From positions 2,195 to 66,194 of the forward strand of contig DGXN01000020.1 of the NCBI GenBank assembly GCA_002396335.1: 64,000 nucleotides of DNA. Reading direction: 5' to 3'. Under the pieces are notes generated by a model. The model saw only the letters and a program-made list of their open reading frames with translations. It made no database searches and was not told where the DNA came from. This stretch comes from Bacteroidales bacterium UBA4231. GTDB lineage: Bacteria > Bacteroidota > Bacteroidia > Bacteroidales > UBA932. This document shows, piece after piece, positions 43,105 to 52,685 of the stretch (within the stretch, counting starts at the first letter, position 1; the number at the start of each line of letters is the position of its first letter). The position numbers and the translations under genes are program-made.

Positions 43105-45024
43105 TTATTCGGCTACACAGCGGATGTTGCCCGCACGGGACTTGCGCTGCTCGGTAACGGAGATAGAACCGCTGTCGACATACATCTGGTAGGCGATGTT
43201 CTTGTCGCCGCTGGAGGCATAGGAACTCCAGATGTAAGCCCGCACACCTTCTTTCTCCAGGGAGCCCTGGTCGATGTAACCGGGCACCGGGAACACGGTG
43301 GCAGGGTCGCCGGCCTTGAACCACTTATAAGTAGTGTTGAATTCGTAGCCGGTGGCACCGGAAATACCGCCCCAGAAGGTTTCGGCCTTGTCGCGGTAAG
43401 CCACGGAGTAGCCGGCCGGGCACGGGTCGTAGACGGTCTTTGTCTTGGCCCACAGGCCGTTGTCCATTTCCGTGGTCCAGTCCTTGACGCTGTCACCGCC
43501 GGTCTTGACATAGGCCGTCGGGTTCTGGACGGATTCGGCAACGGTCATCAGGGCGGCGTCGTAGCTGACGCTGCCGGCCACGCCGGTCTTCGGGGACGGG
43601 AACGGATCTTTACGGCCCCAGGCATAGAACAAGCCGAAGGAAGTGACGGGAGGTTCGGCCTCATCGGCTTCGGCGGCAACCAGGGCACCCAGGTTGCGGT
43701 CCATCATGGCATTGGCGACGATTCCGCCGAAGGTGCTGCTTGTAATCGCAGTCGCCGGAATCCAGATGTGCCAGCTCCAGAGGATGTCGCCACCGGCATT
43801 CTTGGCGGCGATGAGGGCGTTGCCGGGGGTGAGGGTGGCAGGGGTCTTGAAGACGATGTACGGGTCTTCACCGGCAGCCTGGTCATAGTCAGCGGAAGCG
43901 ATGATATCGCCGGCCGACGGGGCTGTGGAGGTGTTTTTGGTCTCCCAGAGGACGGAGACGGAGGCCACACCGCTGAGCACGGTGGCGCTGTTGCCCTTCA
44001 CGGCCTTGAACTTGAAGGAGGCGCCGGCATTGGCCGGGACGCTGCCGTCGACGATGTAGCTGTTGGCCGTTGCGGGATCACCCAGATTGGTAGCCGTAGC
44101 GACATCCACGCCGATGGTGTTCGGATGGGACGTCGGCGCCACGTAGTCTTTCAGGTTCCCGGTGACGTTGCCGAGGGGCAGGAGTTTACCGCGAGCCACG
44201 TTCACCGCTTTGCTGGTGGTAACGATCTTCTTGATGGACCCTCCCTTCAGGAACTGAATAGTGAAACCACCGGAGAAATCAGTTCCATTGGGCAGGCAAA
44301 TATAGTTAACAGTAGTACCATCACATACAACATCCTCGGTAATCGTGGTCAGAGGACCGGTACTGCCATTATTGAAATTCCGCTTATCCAAAGAAGAATT
44401 GCCATCCTGGATACGGACTAAATATGTCGTATACCCAACAACTTCACCTCCATTTCCTGAGAAAGAATAAGAATCAAAATCTCCGCTCACTGTAAAGGAA
44501 ATAATCCCGCAACAATTATAGAGCGTGAAAGAGTTTCCGTCGTTGACCGTATCGTTGTTACAACCAGCCATCAACGGAAGATTCGTTTTCTTGAAACTCG
44601 AGTAATACCTAGTGCTCCCATTACTATAATCAGAAACTGCCGAAGCCGGATACTCAATATACAGATTGGAATGGTAGTCTGCCGGCTGACTATGTGGAGA
44701 AGAAATCGTGGGAATACTGAACGTAACTTTTTTATTATCAGCACTCAAGGCGGTCCCAGGATCACCTACCCGAACAATTGTGGAATAAACATCGGATCCA
44801 GATGTTCCCATTTTGGATCCATGAATCAAAATCTCATCTCCGACCTCCCAGGTGCTCTTTCCAAGATCGCTGATGGCCACCTTGGAATCAGGGGCGGGCG
44901 TTTCAAAGGTGCAGGTAAAGGTTCTCATCACCGGTTCGGTTACCGGAGCTTCAGAGGGGTTTTTCTGGCAGGCGACGGCGGCAAGGGCCAGTGCGGCTGC
45001 GGCAAACAAAATCTGTTTTCTCAT
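43105..45024 (-). CDS. FISUMP-like lipoprotein, last gene of the GH18/SusCD operon
   Basis: 639 aa from MRKQILFAAAALALAAVAC, lipobox VAC. A fimbrillin-like N-domain (TFTCTFETPAPDSKVAIS, STWEVGDEILIHG) is followed by the shared module: NSYIVDGSVPAN, ILWSWHIWIPA, MMDRNLGAL, FYAWGRKDPFPSP, YDPCPAGYSVAY and NIRCVAE. It is preceded by a 48-codon ORF and an AGGAGG site. By position it may be a surface glycan-binding or cell-surface display protein. Function is not established. Confidence 0.75.
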   Translation of the reverse strand: MRKQILFAAAALALAAVACQKNPSEAPVTEPVMRTFTCTFETPAPDSKVAISDLGKSTWEVGDEILIHGSKMGTSGSDVYSTIVRVGDPGTALSADNKKVTFSIPTISSPHSQPADYHSNLYIEYPASAVSDYSNGSTRYYSSFKKTNLPLMAGCNNDTVNDGNSFTLYNCCGIISFTVSGDFDSYSFSGNGGEVVGYTTYLVRIQDGNSSLDKRNFNNGSTGPLTTITEDVVCDGTTVNYICLPNGTDFSGGFTIQFLKGGSIKKIVTTSKAVNVARGKLLPLGNVTGNLKDYVAPTSHPNTIGVDVATATNLGDPATANSYIVDGSVPANAGASFKFKAVKGNSATVLSGVASVSVLWETKNTSTAPSAGDIIASADYDQAAGEDPYIVFKTPATLTPGNALIAAKNAGGDILWSWHIWIPATAITSSTFGGIVANAMMDRNLGALVAAEADEAEPPVTSFGLFYAWGRKDPFPSPKTGVAGSVSYDAALMTVAESVQNPTAYVKTGGDSVKDWTTEMDNGLWAKTKTVYDPCPAGYSVAYRDKAETFWGGISGATGYEFNTTYKWFKAGDPATVFPVPGYIDQGSLEKEGVRAYIWSSYASSGDKNIAYQMYVDSGSISVTEQRKSRAGNIRCVAE

Positions 45025-45037
45025 AACTTCCATCCTC

Positions 45038-45184
45038 CTAATAAGCCATGGGTGCATCCAGGAAACCGGAGCCCGGGTCAATCACATCATAATCCGGAAT
45101 GGAGCCGGACACAGCAGCGCATACCGGTTCGCGGTATGCCATTTCAATTGCCTCAGTACGAGGCGGTTCATAAAAGTTTTTCAT
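45038..45184 (-). CDS. 48-aa small ORF preceding a FISUMP-like lipoprotein
   Basis: Starts MKNFYEPPRTEAIEMA and ends GSGFLDAPMAY. It lies 18 bp after the GH18-phosphatase gene and 13 bp before the lipoprotein gene. Its sequence is unlike the pair at 28152 and 30632 except for the K-x-Y-E-x-P opening, but position and size are the same, so it looks like a third member of the same kind of leader ORF. Confidence 0.5.
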   Translation of the reverse strand: MKNFYEPPRTEAIEMAYREPVCAAVSGSIPDYDVIDPGSGFLDAPMAY

Positions 45185-45202
45185 ATCATTAAAAATGGAG
45201 TT

Positions 45203-47359
45203 CTATTCAAGCATCAGGGCCTTCAAGTCGTCGATGTCCTGCTGAGGTACACCAATTTTCAAGAGATAGTTCTCGGTGCGCTCCTGGAAGGTGGAACCGG
45301 CGGCACCGTCTTCCCAGATCCGCTTATAGGCCGACGGGAAGGTATAGTTGTCCAGCGTGTGCTGGTATTCTCCCTGGTACATGCTCCAGTCGGCCGGAGA
45401 GAAATAGGTCAGTTCATAGTCTTTGGCGATGTCGCCCAGGGAAACGCCCAGGACGCCCAGCACCAGCATGGCCATGGTGCCGGTACGGTCGCGCCCGGCG
45501 GCGCAGTGGAAAAAGACGGGCTTGCCTTCCCGCACGCACTTCACCAAAAAAGTAAAAGCTTCTTTAACGCCGGGTTTGCGGTCGCGCAGCATCCCGTTAT
45601 AGCCGCTGTCGAAGCCCGGGGCGCAGAAGGCCACGGAAGAACCCAGCGGCGACGAAGACGGCACGTCGGAGGCTTCGCGCAGGTCCAGTTCGGCGCGGAT
45701 GCCGTCAGCGAGCATTTCGGCACGGCCGGTGGCGCTGGCGTATCGGCCGTCGATCCGGCCGCCGCGGTAGATTTTCCGGTAGGCGACGGTTTTGCCGTCC
45801 AAGCCCTTCCAGCCGCCCAGATCCCGTCCGTTGCGGACGTTGGGGGCATAGTAGACCTGATGCAGCAGGCCGGTGGTGCTGAAGCTGCCGCGGGCCACCA
45901 CGGCGCCGCTGGAAGCCGACACCAGGTATTGGTAGGTGACGCCGGGCACCAGATTGGTCACTTCCTGCTGTTTGCTGCCGGCCGGGAGAGAATAGCTCCG
46001 GCTCCACTTCCCCTCCCAGAGCTGAAGGGTCAGCATTCCCGCAGCGGGATCAGGCTCCCAGGAGATGGTCACCACAGGAGGGATGTCGGCCTCGCCGGGA
46101 CCGCCGCCGGGATAGCCTTTGACGCGCGTCGTGCCGGGATTGCTCACGGAGACGTTGGGATAAGACACTTCTTCCAGATACTTCTGCACGTAAGCGTTGG
46201 TGACAAGGTAGCTCGGAGTTCCCGCAGAGGGCTCGGTGGACGCGCCGGTGCCCAGCAGCCGCGAGGAAACGGCCCGGGAAAGGGTCCAGTCGGCATCGTC
46301 GCCGTCCGCGGCCCAGTACATGGCACCCAGCAGCCCTTTCTCCTTGACATAGTCGGCTTTCAGGCCGATGGACAGCTCATTGTCGTAGCTCAGGACCATC
46401 TGCCCCGACGCGTCGGTCAGATACGGCACCTTGGCTGTGGCATCCCAGCATTCGTTGAATCCGGCAGTGGAGATGTCTTTGTAATAGACGAAGTTGTCGC
46501 CCGGGTCGTCGGCCGTGAAACTGCGGTTGTCGTCCCTTCCATAGAAGGCCATCCCGAGGGTCATTTTGTCGTAGGGAACGCCGGCCCTGTAATGCAGGGT
46601 CACCGACTCGTCACAGCTGCGACGTGTCATTCCGGAGGCGTACAGGGCCGAATTGTGCTGCGGCGGGTTGCCCATGTCGTAGGTCATCAGGTTCACCCAG
46701 TCCATGTAGTCGATAAAGTCGGGAAACTTGACATACTTGGCGCTCGAAGAGGACGCCATCGTAATGAGTTTGTCCTTCCCGAGGGCCACCCGCAAGTCCT
46801 TCACCAGCAGGGTGAAATTCTTTGTGTCCTCCGCAGCGTATGAGATTCCGGCCGACCCGCTGGTCGGATACTCCCAGTCCAGGTCAATTCCGTCCAGCCC
46901 GTAGCGGTTCACCGCCGCCAGGCAGTTCTGGCAGAATTTCTGCCGATGCTTCTCGTCGGCCGCCATCTCGCTGAAATTCCCTGCGCCCCAGCCACCGACG
47001 GACAGCAGCACCTTCAGGTCGGGTGCGGCCACTTTGAGGTTCACGACCCGCGCCAGGCGGGAAGGCGAGCTCACTTCCAGCGTCTCGAAATCACTCCCCA
47101 CCTTCCCGAAAGCATAGCAGATGTGGGTCAGATAGGTCGGATCCGGGAGGGTATTGCCCCAGGAGGTCACATAGGCCACGACAACAGGGCCGGAGGACTT
47201 TGTCCCGGGTTTTTCAGGCTCTGTGGGCGTTACCGGCTCCGTGGGCTTGACGGGATCCGTCGGCGAAGTGGGCGGTGGAATCACCAGATTCGTGTACGGC
47301 TCCTCGCAGGACAGCAGCACCGCCGGCAACAAAAGCAGAAGCAGGTGTCTGATATTCAC
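45203..47359 (-). CDS. Lipoprotein fusion: GH18 glycosidase and tyrosine-phosphatase domain
   Basis: 718 aa with a GTG start that follows the upstream stop by one base. Lipobox LLSC (Cys18) and a Pro/Thr-rich spacer (28-52) precede the GH18 barrel (about 58-370) with LLSVGGWG and DGIDLDWEYP; Glu163 is the catalytic acid. A fibronectin-like segment (about 420-500) follows. The C-terminal domain has NGRDLGGW, a GGRIDGR segment, ELDLREASD and the P-loop HCAAGRDRTG (Cys619, Arg625). This fits Y_phosphatase3-type phosphatases. The GH18 part would cut chitin-like or N-glycan GlcNAc linkages outside the cytoplasm; the phosphatase target is unknown. Confidence 0.85.
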   Translation of the reverse strand: MNIRHLLLLLLPAVLLSCEEPYTNLVIPPPTSPTDPVKPTEPVTPTEPEKPGTKSSGPVVVAYVTSWGNTLPDPTYLTHICYAFGKVGSDFETLEVSSPSRLARVVNLKVAAPDLKVLLSVGGWGAGNFSEMAADEKHRQKFCQNCLAAVNRYGLDGIDLDWEYPTSGSAGISYAAEDTKNFTLLVKDLRVALGKDKLITMASSSSAKYVKFPDFIDYMDWVNLMTYDMGNPPQHNSALYASGMTRRSCDESVTLHYRAGVPYDKMTLGMAFYGRDDNRSFTADDPGDNFVYYKDISTAGFNECWDATAKVPYLTDASGQMVLSYDNELSIGLKADYVKEKGLLGAMYWAADGDDADWTLSRAVSSRLLGTGASTEPSAGTPSYLVTNAYVQKYLEEVSYPNVSVSNPGTTRVKGYPGGGPGEADIPPVVTISWEPDPAAGMLTLQLWEGKWSRSYSLPAGSKQQEVTNLVPGVTYQYLVSASSGAVVARGSFSTTGLLHQVYYAPNVRNGRDLGGWKGLDGKTVAYRKIYRGGRIDGRYASATGRAEMLADGIRAELDLREASDVPSSSPLGSSVAFCAPGFDSGYNGMLRDRKPGVKEAFTFLVKCVREGKPVFFHCAAGRDRTGTMAMLVLGVLGVSLGDIAKDYELTYFSPADWSMYQGEYQHTLDNYTFPSAYKRIWEDGAAGSTFQERTENYLLKIGVPQQDIDDLKALMLE

Positions 47360-47360
47360 G

Positions 47361-49454
47361 TTACAGGTTTGTAAATTCTACTTTATGCAGTTTGGAAGGG
47401 TTGCCGGAGTCGCAGTCGTCGGCAATCCAGATGCAGCTGTGGGCGCGGTCCACGCAGACGGCTTCCGGATTCCAGTTGGCGAAGTCGCCGATGTAGTAGG
47501 TGGCCAGGAGTTTGGTGGCGGCGCCGTTGAACAGGTACAGGGTGAAGGGCAGGTACTGCGGCCGGTCCTTGTTGGAGTTGGAATCCAGCACCCAGAGATA
47601 GTCGCTCACCGGATCGTAGCACAGGTCGCCGATTTCGGAAATGGTGGAAGTGACATTGCGGAGGCTCCTCGCTTCGGCAATCCGGGTGCCGGTGGTGGAA
47701 TAGTGCATCAGGGTAGCGCTGGTCTGGGCGCCCAGATACAGGTCGCCTTTGTACCAAGCAATGCCTTCGATACCGGAATTCCCCATGTTCTTGGCCTCCT
47801 CGACGGTGTCGATGGCATTGGTCTTTCCGTTGTAGGCGGGCGCCGCAATCTTATACACGCGGGCCGGCTCGATGGCCATGTACAAGTCGCCGGTCGAGGG
47901 GTCGATGGTGAGGCCTTCCATGTCGGCATCGTGGTACCAGACCTGCTGGAAGCTGTAGTCGAAGTTAATCCGGTACAAGGTTCCCTTGTCGTGCACACCC
48001 CAGAGGAAATCACCGTCTTTGGACAGGCACAGGCCGGAGAGTTCCTCCACCTGGGAGGTGCCGCTCTGCAGTTTCACGGTGGTCACTTTTCCCATGACGG
48101 GCAGGTCCTTGGGCGTGTCGGGCTTGATGTTCTCCTCGGGACGCTCCCATCGGCCCGGGGCGTCGGGATTGCCGTCCATGGCGTGCTTGACGGCGTGACG
48201 GAGGGTTCCTTCGTCGTTGTCGTGCCGATATTCCCAGATCATGCAGCCCAGCATGCCGCGGGACTTGAGGTATTCCACCTTGGCGTTGATGGACTCGACG
48301 TCCTCATAGCTGGCGTACATTTTTCCGAGGGCGTCGCCCAGGTAGGGCACCTTGGCCACGTTGTCCCAGATCCGGTAGTTCACGCCTTTGACGTCCATGC
48401 CGTCGCAGGTGCCGTTGAAGAAGATGTCCTCCAGCTTGCTGTAGTCCACGGAGGAAGGGTAGCGGTTGCCGGTCTTGAGCTTGTAGCCGTCTCCATGGCC
48501 GTAGAACGCCAAGCCGAAGTTCATCATCTGGTAAGGGATTCCCTGCTTGCCGTGGAAGATGTCGTCGATGGCCTCGGCGCAGCAGCGGCTGCCCGTGATG
48601 GCGCTTCGGTACAGCGGCGCATTGTGATACGGCGGGTTGCCCTCGTCGTAGGTCATGACGTTAATGTAGTCGATATAAGGCAGCACACCCACGTTGTCGG
48701 TGTATTTCCCGCTGTCGGAAGCGGCGTAGGAGAGGATTTTGTCGGGCATCGCCTCCCGCATTTCCTTGAACAGGGTGACGAAGTTGCCCCAGTCGGAGGG
48801 GTCGGCCCCGTTGATATATTCGCCGTCTTTGGCGGCGTATGTGGGATACTCCCAGTCGATGTCGAAACCGTCAATGCCGTACTCCTGGCAGAGGGCGACG
48901 CACGCATCCACGAAGGCTTTGCGCTTCTCGGGGTCGCGGGCCATCTGGGACCAGCCGTCGGCATTCTTGCCCCAGCCGCCCATCTGGAGTTTCACCTTCA
49001 GCTCCGGATACTGGGCTTTGTAGGCCACGAAACGCTGGATGAGCGAAATGCTGCCGGACGGGATTTCCAGGCCCACGCCGTTCACTTTGTCCTGGAAGCG
49101 GACGTGCCCGACATTGATGTGGGTGAAGTTGCGCACCTCTTCCAGTGAAGGGAAGACGGACTCCTTGGTGTACTCGGTATAATACACTTCGATAATGGGC
49201 GTCTGGCCGATACGCGCAAGACGTTCGGGATTGTTGACGATGACGTCCATCGGGTCGTCAGGGCCTCCCGGAGTAGGCGGGGTGGGGTCGCCCGGGTTGA
49301 AGGGGTCGCCCCCGGGGATTTCACCGCTGGTAGGCTTGGTATTGGGGGCAGGAGCCAGCATGCCCATCACCTCTGACGTGCAGCCCGCGCAGGTGAGCAT
49401 CAGGATGCCGATGGCCGATGTAAGCAAAAAGAGGAAAAGTTTTGAAGTTTTCAT
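47361..49454 (-). CDS. Lipoprotein with GH18 domain and SdiA-regulated/YjiK-like propeller
   Basis: 697 aa. Lipobox CAGC (Cys25) and a Gly/Pro-rich spacer (40-68) precede the GH18 barrel (about 85-430) with LQMGGWG and DGFDIDWEYP; Glu202 is catalytic. The C-terminal 240 residues (EELSGLCLSKDGDFLWGVHD, DADMEGLTIDPSTGDLYMA, GIEGIAWYKGDLYLG, EAVCVDRAHSCIWIADD) look like the SdiA-regulated (YjiK) six-bladed propeller. This may bind ligand or calcium. It is coupled to the GH18-phosphatase gene (one base between stop and next start) and encoded after two FISUMP-like lipoproteins. Confidence 0.85.
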   Translation of the reverse strand: MKTSKLFLFLLTSAIGILMLTCAGCTSEVMGMLAPAPNTKPTSGEIPGGDPFNPGDPTPPTPGGPDDPMDVIVNNPERLARIGQTPIIEVYYTEYTKESVFPSLEEVRNFTHINVGHVRFQDKVNGVGLEIPSGSISLIQRFVAYKAQYPELKVKLQMGGWGKNADGWSQMARDPEKRKAFVDACVALCQEYGIDGFDIDWEYPTYAAKDGEYINGADPSDWGNFVTLFKEMREAMPDKILSYAASDSGKYTDNVGVLPYIDYINVMTYDEGNPPYHNAPLYRSAITGSRCCAEAIDDIFHGKQGIPYQMMNFGLAFYGHGDGYKLKTGNRYPSSVDYSKLEDIFFNGTCDGMDVKGVNYRIWDNVAKVPYLGDALGKMYASYEDVESINAKVEYLKSRGMLGCMIWEYRHDNDEGTLRHAVKHAMDGNPDAPGRWERPEENIKPDTPKDLPVMGKVTTVKLQSGTSQVEELSGLCLSKDGDFLWGVHDKGTLYRINFDYSFQQVWYHDADMEGLTIDPSTGDLYMAIEPARVYKIAAPAYNGKTNAIDTVEEAKNMGNSGIEGIAWYKGDLYLGAQTSATLMHYSTTGTRIAEARSLRNVTSTISEIGDLCYDPVSDYLWVLDSNSNKDRPQYLPFTLYLFNGAATKLLATYYIGDFANWNPEAVCVDRAHSCIWIADDCDSGNPSKLHKVEFTNL

Positions 49455-49483
49455 CTCTACTCTGTTTTAATGTTACTTGGCAC

Positions 49484-49509
49484 CCGGGGTCCGGGTCAGC
49501 GGGCCCCGG
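49484..49509 (-). other. Intercistronic GC hairpin
   Basis: CCGGGGTCCG pairs with CGGGCCCCGG around GGTCAG, between the stop of the double-module lipoprotein and the GH18/propeller gene. There is no T-run. It could stabilise or separate the upstream mRNA segment and set unequal expression within the operon. Confidence 0.5.
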
Positions 49510-49518
49510 ATGAAAAAA

Positions 49519-52500
49519 CTATTCGGCTACGCAGCGGACAGAGCCGGCCTTGGCCTTATGGAAACTGCTGTTCTCAAAGTTCTTGTCTTTGTTGAACAGG
49601 CAGTAGGCGCGGGTGTCTTCCCGGCTGGTTGCGGACCACACGAAAGAACGGGCTCCTACTTTGTAATAGTCTCCGCCATAGCAGTCAATGTACCCGGCGG
49701 TGGGGAATACATGATCGCCGAAGATATACCGATAGTCAGCAGAGGTATCCCAGCCCGTTCCGGAGGTGTCCCACATGGGCTTGGAACTGTCTCTGACCGG
49801 GACGCGGTATCCGGCCGGGCAGGGGTCATAAATGGTCTTCTTGCCAGCGTTGTCCCATAGGTCGGCCGGATGGGTTTCGGTCCAGTCGGAATTGTCGGTA
49901 TTCGGCACGTACACATACTCGGTCGGGTGAGCGATGGCATACTCCACAGAAACCAGGGCGTCGTGCTTGGTCATTCCCTCGCCCGCAACTGCCGAAGCCT
50001 TGTTGCTGGAAATGGAAGCACTGCCCGGGAAGGGATCTTTTCTGCCCCACTGGTAGTACAGGCCTATTGACAGCGGGTCGGAATCACCGGTGGCTGGCGT
50101 CACCACCAGGGCACCCAGGTTACGGTCCTGCATCTTGGCCAGGCCGGCCAGGCTGGTGGCGTCCAAATCGGCCACAGGGGTGGCGGGAATCCAGATGTGC
50201 CAGCTCCAGAGGATATTGCCGTCGGCATCCTTGGCGGCGAGGAGGGCGTTGCCGGGAGTGCCGGTTGCGTCAAAGAGGATGTATCCTTCGCTGATGCCGC
50301 AGGCTTTGATGATGCTGGCAACCTCGGGGGCCGTATCAGTATTGACGGTCTCCCAAAGTACCTCGACGCTCTCCACTGCACCTACGCTTTCGTCCGAATT
50401 ACCCTTCACTGCAGCGAACTTGTATTCGCCTTCTGCATAGACGATATAGCTGTTGGCGCTGCCTTCCTCGCTGAGGTCGATAGCCTTTGCCACAGGCTCC
50501 GGAGGAGTAGGCGGGGTAATGGCGCTCTCGTCTACCACTACGCAGCGTACAGATGCGGCTTCCTGTTTGAAGTAGTTGGCATAATAGTAACCATCCTTAT
50601 CCTTGCGGATAATCTTCAGACGTGCACGAGGATTGGAATGGGCCGTAGCGCTGTGAATGATGGAGCGGGCTCCTTCATATCCCACACTGGCGCTGCTGGA
50701 ATACCAGCCGGCCATCGGGAATACAACTTCGCCATAAGCAAAATTGTTTGTATCCCAATTGTAGACCCAGCCATCGTTGCCGTTTACCCACAGACCGGTT
50801 TCGCTATTGTAGGAAGGAACTTTGTATCCCGGAGGGCAAGGATCATAAATTGCCTTATCGCCGCTTTCGGTTTCCCACAGATATGCCAGATCCTCTTCGT
50901 TCCAGTTACCTGCACTGTCCGACTCACTCACTTTAATGAATGCAGTAGGATTGGCAATGGCAAAGGCAGTCGATTTAGGGCCGTCTTCAACCGTGACAGC
51001 GGCTGTAGCCACAGCAAAACCAGGCAGCGGTGTGGAGCGACCCCACTGATAGTACATACCATAGGTCTCACGGCCTGCAGCTGCTGCAGTAGCCTTATCC
51101 AAAGCGCCCAGGTTGCGGTCCATGACAGGCAAGCTGTAGAAGGCTGCGTCAGTGATGTTTTCTATCTCCGTCGCGGGCACCCAGATGTGCCAGCTCCAGA
51201 GAACGGTACCGTCAGCATCTTCGGCTGCGATGAGGGCGTTGCCGGAAGTGCCGGTGGCAGTAAAGCTGATGTAATCGCCGTTGAAGCCGGAATCGGCAAT
51301 GATGGCGCCTTCAAGCGGAGCCGTGTCGGTATTGACGGTCTCCCAAAGAACTACCACGGAGTTAATATCACCCACGCTTTCGTCGGAGTTACCCTTCACA
51401 GCCTTGAACTTGTAGGCGCCGGGGGCGGTGACGATGTAGCTGTTGGCGCTTTCCTTTTCGCTCAGGTTGGCCATTCCGTCCGGTTCTTCCGGTTCGGGTG
51501 AAGGCATCTGGGCGATGGTGATGGTCTGATAGATGTCAGACTCCTTTACGGCATCGGCAGAAATACCATCCTTGACGATGAGCACAGTGCCCAAACGGCC
51601 GCTTTCGGTGTCGTCGTTGGGATCCAGGCTCAGGGTAATGGTGTAGGTCTGGCCCTTAACCGACTGAAGGTGAATCCACTCGTTCTGAGGAAGCACCTGG
51701 AAGTTGACATTGGACACGACGATGGCTTCAATCACGTCGCCGGCACCGGCGGCAACATAGTCGGCCATGCCGAAGAGCTCGTCGGCCTGGGAATTCACTA
51801 CTGTAACGCCTTCGGGCTCAATGAGAAGGGTGGCGGTAGATACAAGGCCGATTCCGCTGTCAGCCACAACAAGCATCTGGGCGGCGGCATTCTTCTTTAT
51901 GGGAGTGATTTCGATGGTCTTGGCATCGGCATCAATCTTGACGCCGAATTCGAGGGGATTGTAGCCGGCCACCTTGACGACGGTGCCCTCCGTTACAGCG
52001 GTAACGTCATAGTGCACGGTGATGGGTGCGCCTGCGGTATACGCAAATTCTTCCACTTCCAGAGTGAGCTTGAAGGGCTCCGCGAAGGGAATGTTCACCG
52101 TTGAACCGTCGGAGAGGGTGAGAACCACAGCCTCGTCGGTGATCTTGATGTCGGTGAAGATACCGTCTACCAGGGTTGCGCCTTCATTCTGCACCTGGCC
52201 GAGGACAACGGGCTCGCCGCCGTCGATAGAAACAAGCAGATTGCCGTCTTCGTCAATTGTGAACTCGGGAGTCTGATAAACAGGGACTTCCTTGCCGTCG
52301 ACCTGGATTGCGACACCGTCTATGGCCCAGACAAGGTCGCCGGCGCCGTTTTTGATTACGCCGAGCACCGGGCCGTCATAGTCGGCCTTGGGAGTGATTT
52401 CGAAGTACTTGATGTCACCGTTGGTGTAGGTGATGGTGACACCTACGATCTTGCCGGTTTCAGGGTCGGCCAGTTCTTGCACTTTGGCCACGAGAACACC

Positions 52501-52659
52501 GCCACCTACTGCAGTCTGGATGGCCGTGATCGAGCCTTCCAGGTCGCTCACCCTCTTTTCCAAACCATCAATCCGGGCCTTGAGGGTGCTGTCGTCATAC
52601 TCTTTGGCGCAGCCCACAAGCAGGAGGGCGGCAGCAAAAGCTAGTAAAATCTTTTTCAT
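49519..52659 (-). CDS. DUF4988-type lipoprotein with two FISUMP-like modules
   Basis: 1046 aa, lipobox VGC (Cys17). A coiled coil (about 24-50, LKARIDGLEKRVSDLEGSI) and a beta-rich DUF4988-like region (to about 200) are followed by BACON/Ig-like strands (about 200-390). Two copies of the shared module come next (about 405-705 and 715-1046), each with NSYIV, ILWSWHIW, MDRNLGAL or QDRNLGAL, YYQWGR, YDPCPPGY or YDPCPAGY, and VRCV. Extended surface protein with repeated binding-like modules. A role as surface glycan-binding protein of this locus is inference from position. Confidence 0.75.
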   Translation of the reverse strand: MKKILLAFAAALLLVGCAKEYDDSTLKARIDGLEKRVSDLEGSITAIQTAVGGGVLVAKVQELADPETGKIVGVTITYTNGDIKYFEITPKADYDGPVLGVIKNGAGDLVWAIDGVAIQVDGKEVPVYQTPEFTIDEDGNLLVSIDGGEPVVLGQVQNEGATLVDGIFTDIKITDEAVVLTLSDGSTVNIPFAEPFKLTLEVEEFAYTAGAPITVHYDVTAVTEGTVVKVAGYNPLEFGVKIDADAKTIEITPIKKNAAAQMLVVADSGIGLVSTATLLIEPEGVTVVNSQADELFGMADYVAAGAGDVIEAIVVSNVNFQVLPQNEWIHLQSVKGQTYTITLSLDPNDDTESGRLGTVLIVKDGISADAVKESDIYQTITIAQMPSPEPEEPDGMANLSEKESANSYIVTAPGAYKFKAVKGNSDESVGDINSVVVLWETVNTDTAPLEGAIIADSGFNGDYISFTATGTSGNALIAAEDADGTVLWSWHIWVPATEIENITDAAFYSLPVMDRNLGALDKATAAAAGRETYGMYYQWGRSTPLPGFAVATAAVTVEDGPKSTAFAIANPTAFIKVSESDSAGNWNEEDLAYLWETESGDKAIYDPCPPGYKVPSYNSETGLWVNGNDGWVYNWDTNNFAYGEVVFPMAGWYSSSASVGYEGARSIIHSATAHSNPRARLKIIRKDKDGYYYANYFKQEAASVRCVVVDESAITPPTPPEPVAKAIDLSEEGSANSYIVYAEGEYKFAAVKGNSDESVGAVESVEVLWETVNTDTAPEVASIIKACGISEGYILFDATGTPGNALLAAKDADGNILWSWHIWIPATPVADLDATSLAGLAKMQDRNLGALVVTPATGDSDPLSIGLYYQWGRKDPFPGSASISSNKASAVAGEGMTKHDALVSVEYAIAHPTEYVYVPNTDNSDWTETHPADLWDNAGKKTIYDPCPAGYRVPVRDSSKPMWDTSGTGWDTSADYRYIFGDHVFPTAGYIDCYGGDYYKVGARSFVWSATSREDTRAYCLFNKDKNFENSSFHKAKAGSVRCVAE

Positions 52660-52685
52660 AAGAGGTTATATTTTTAGTTTATCAA

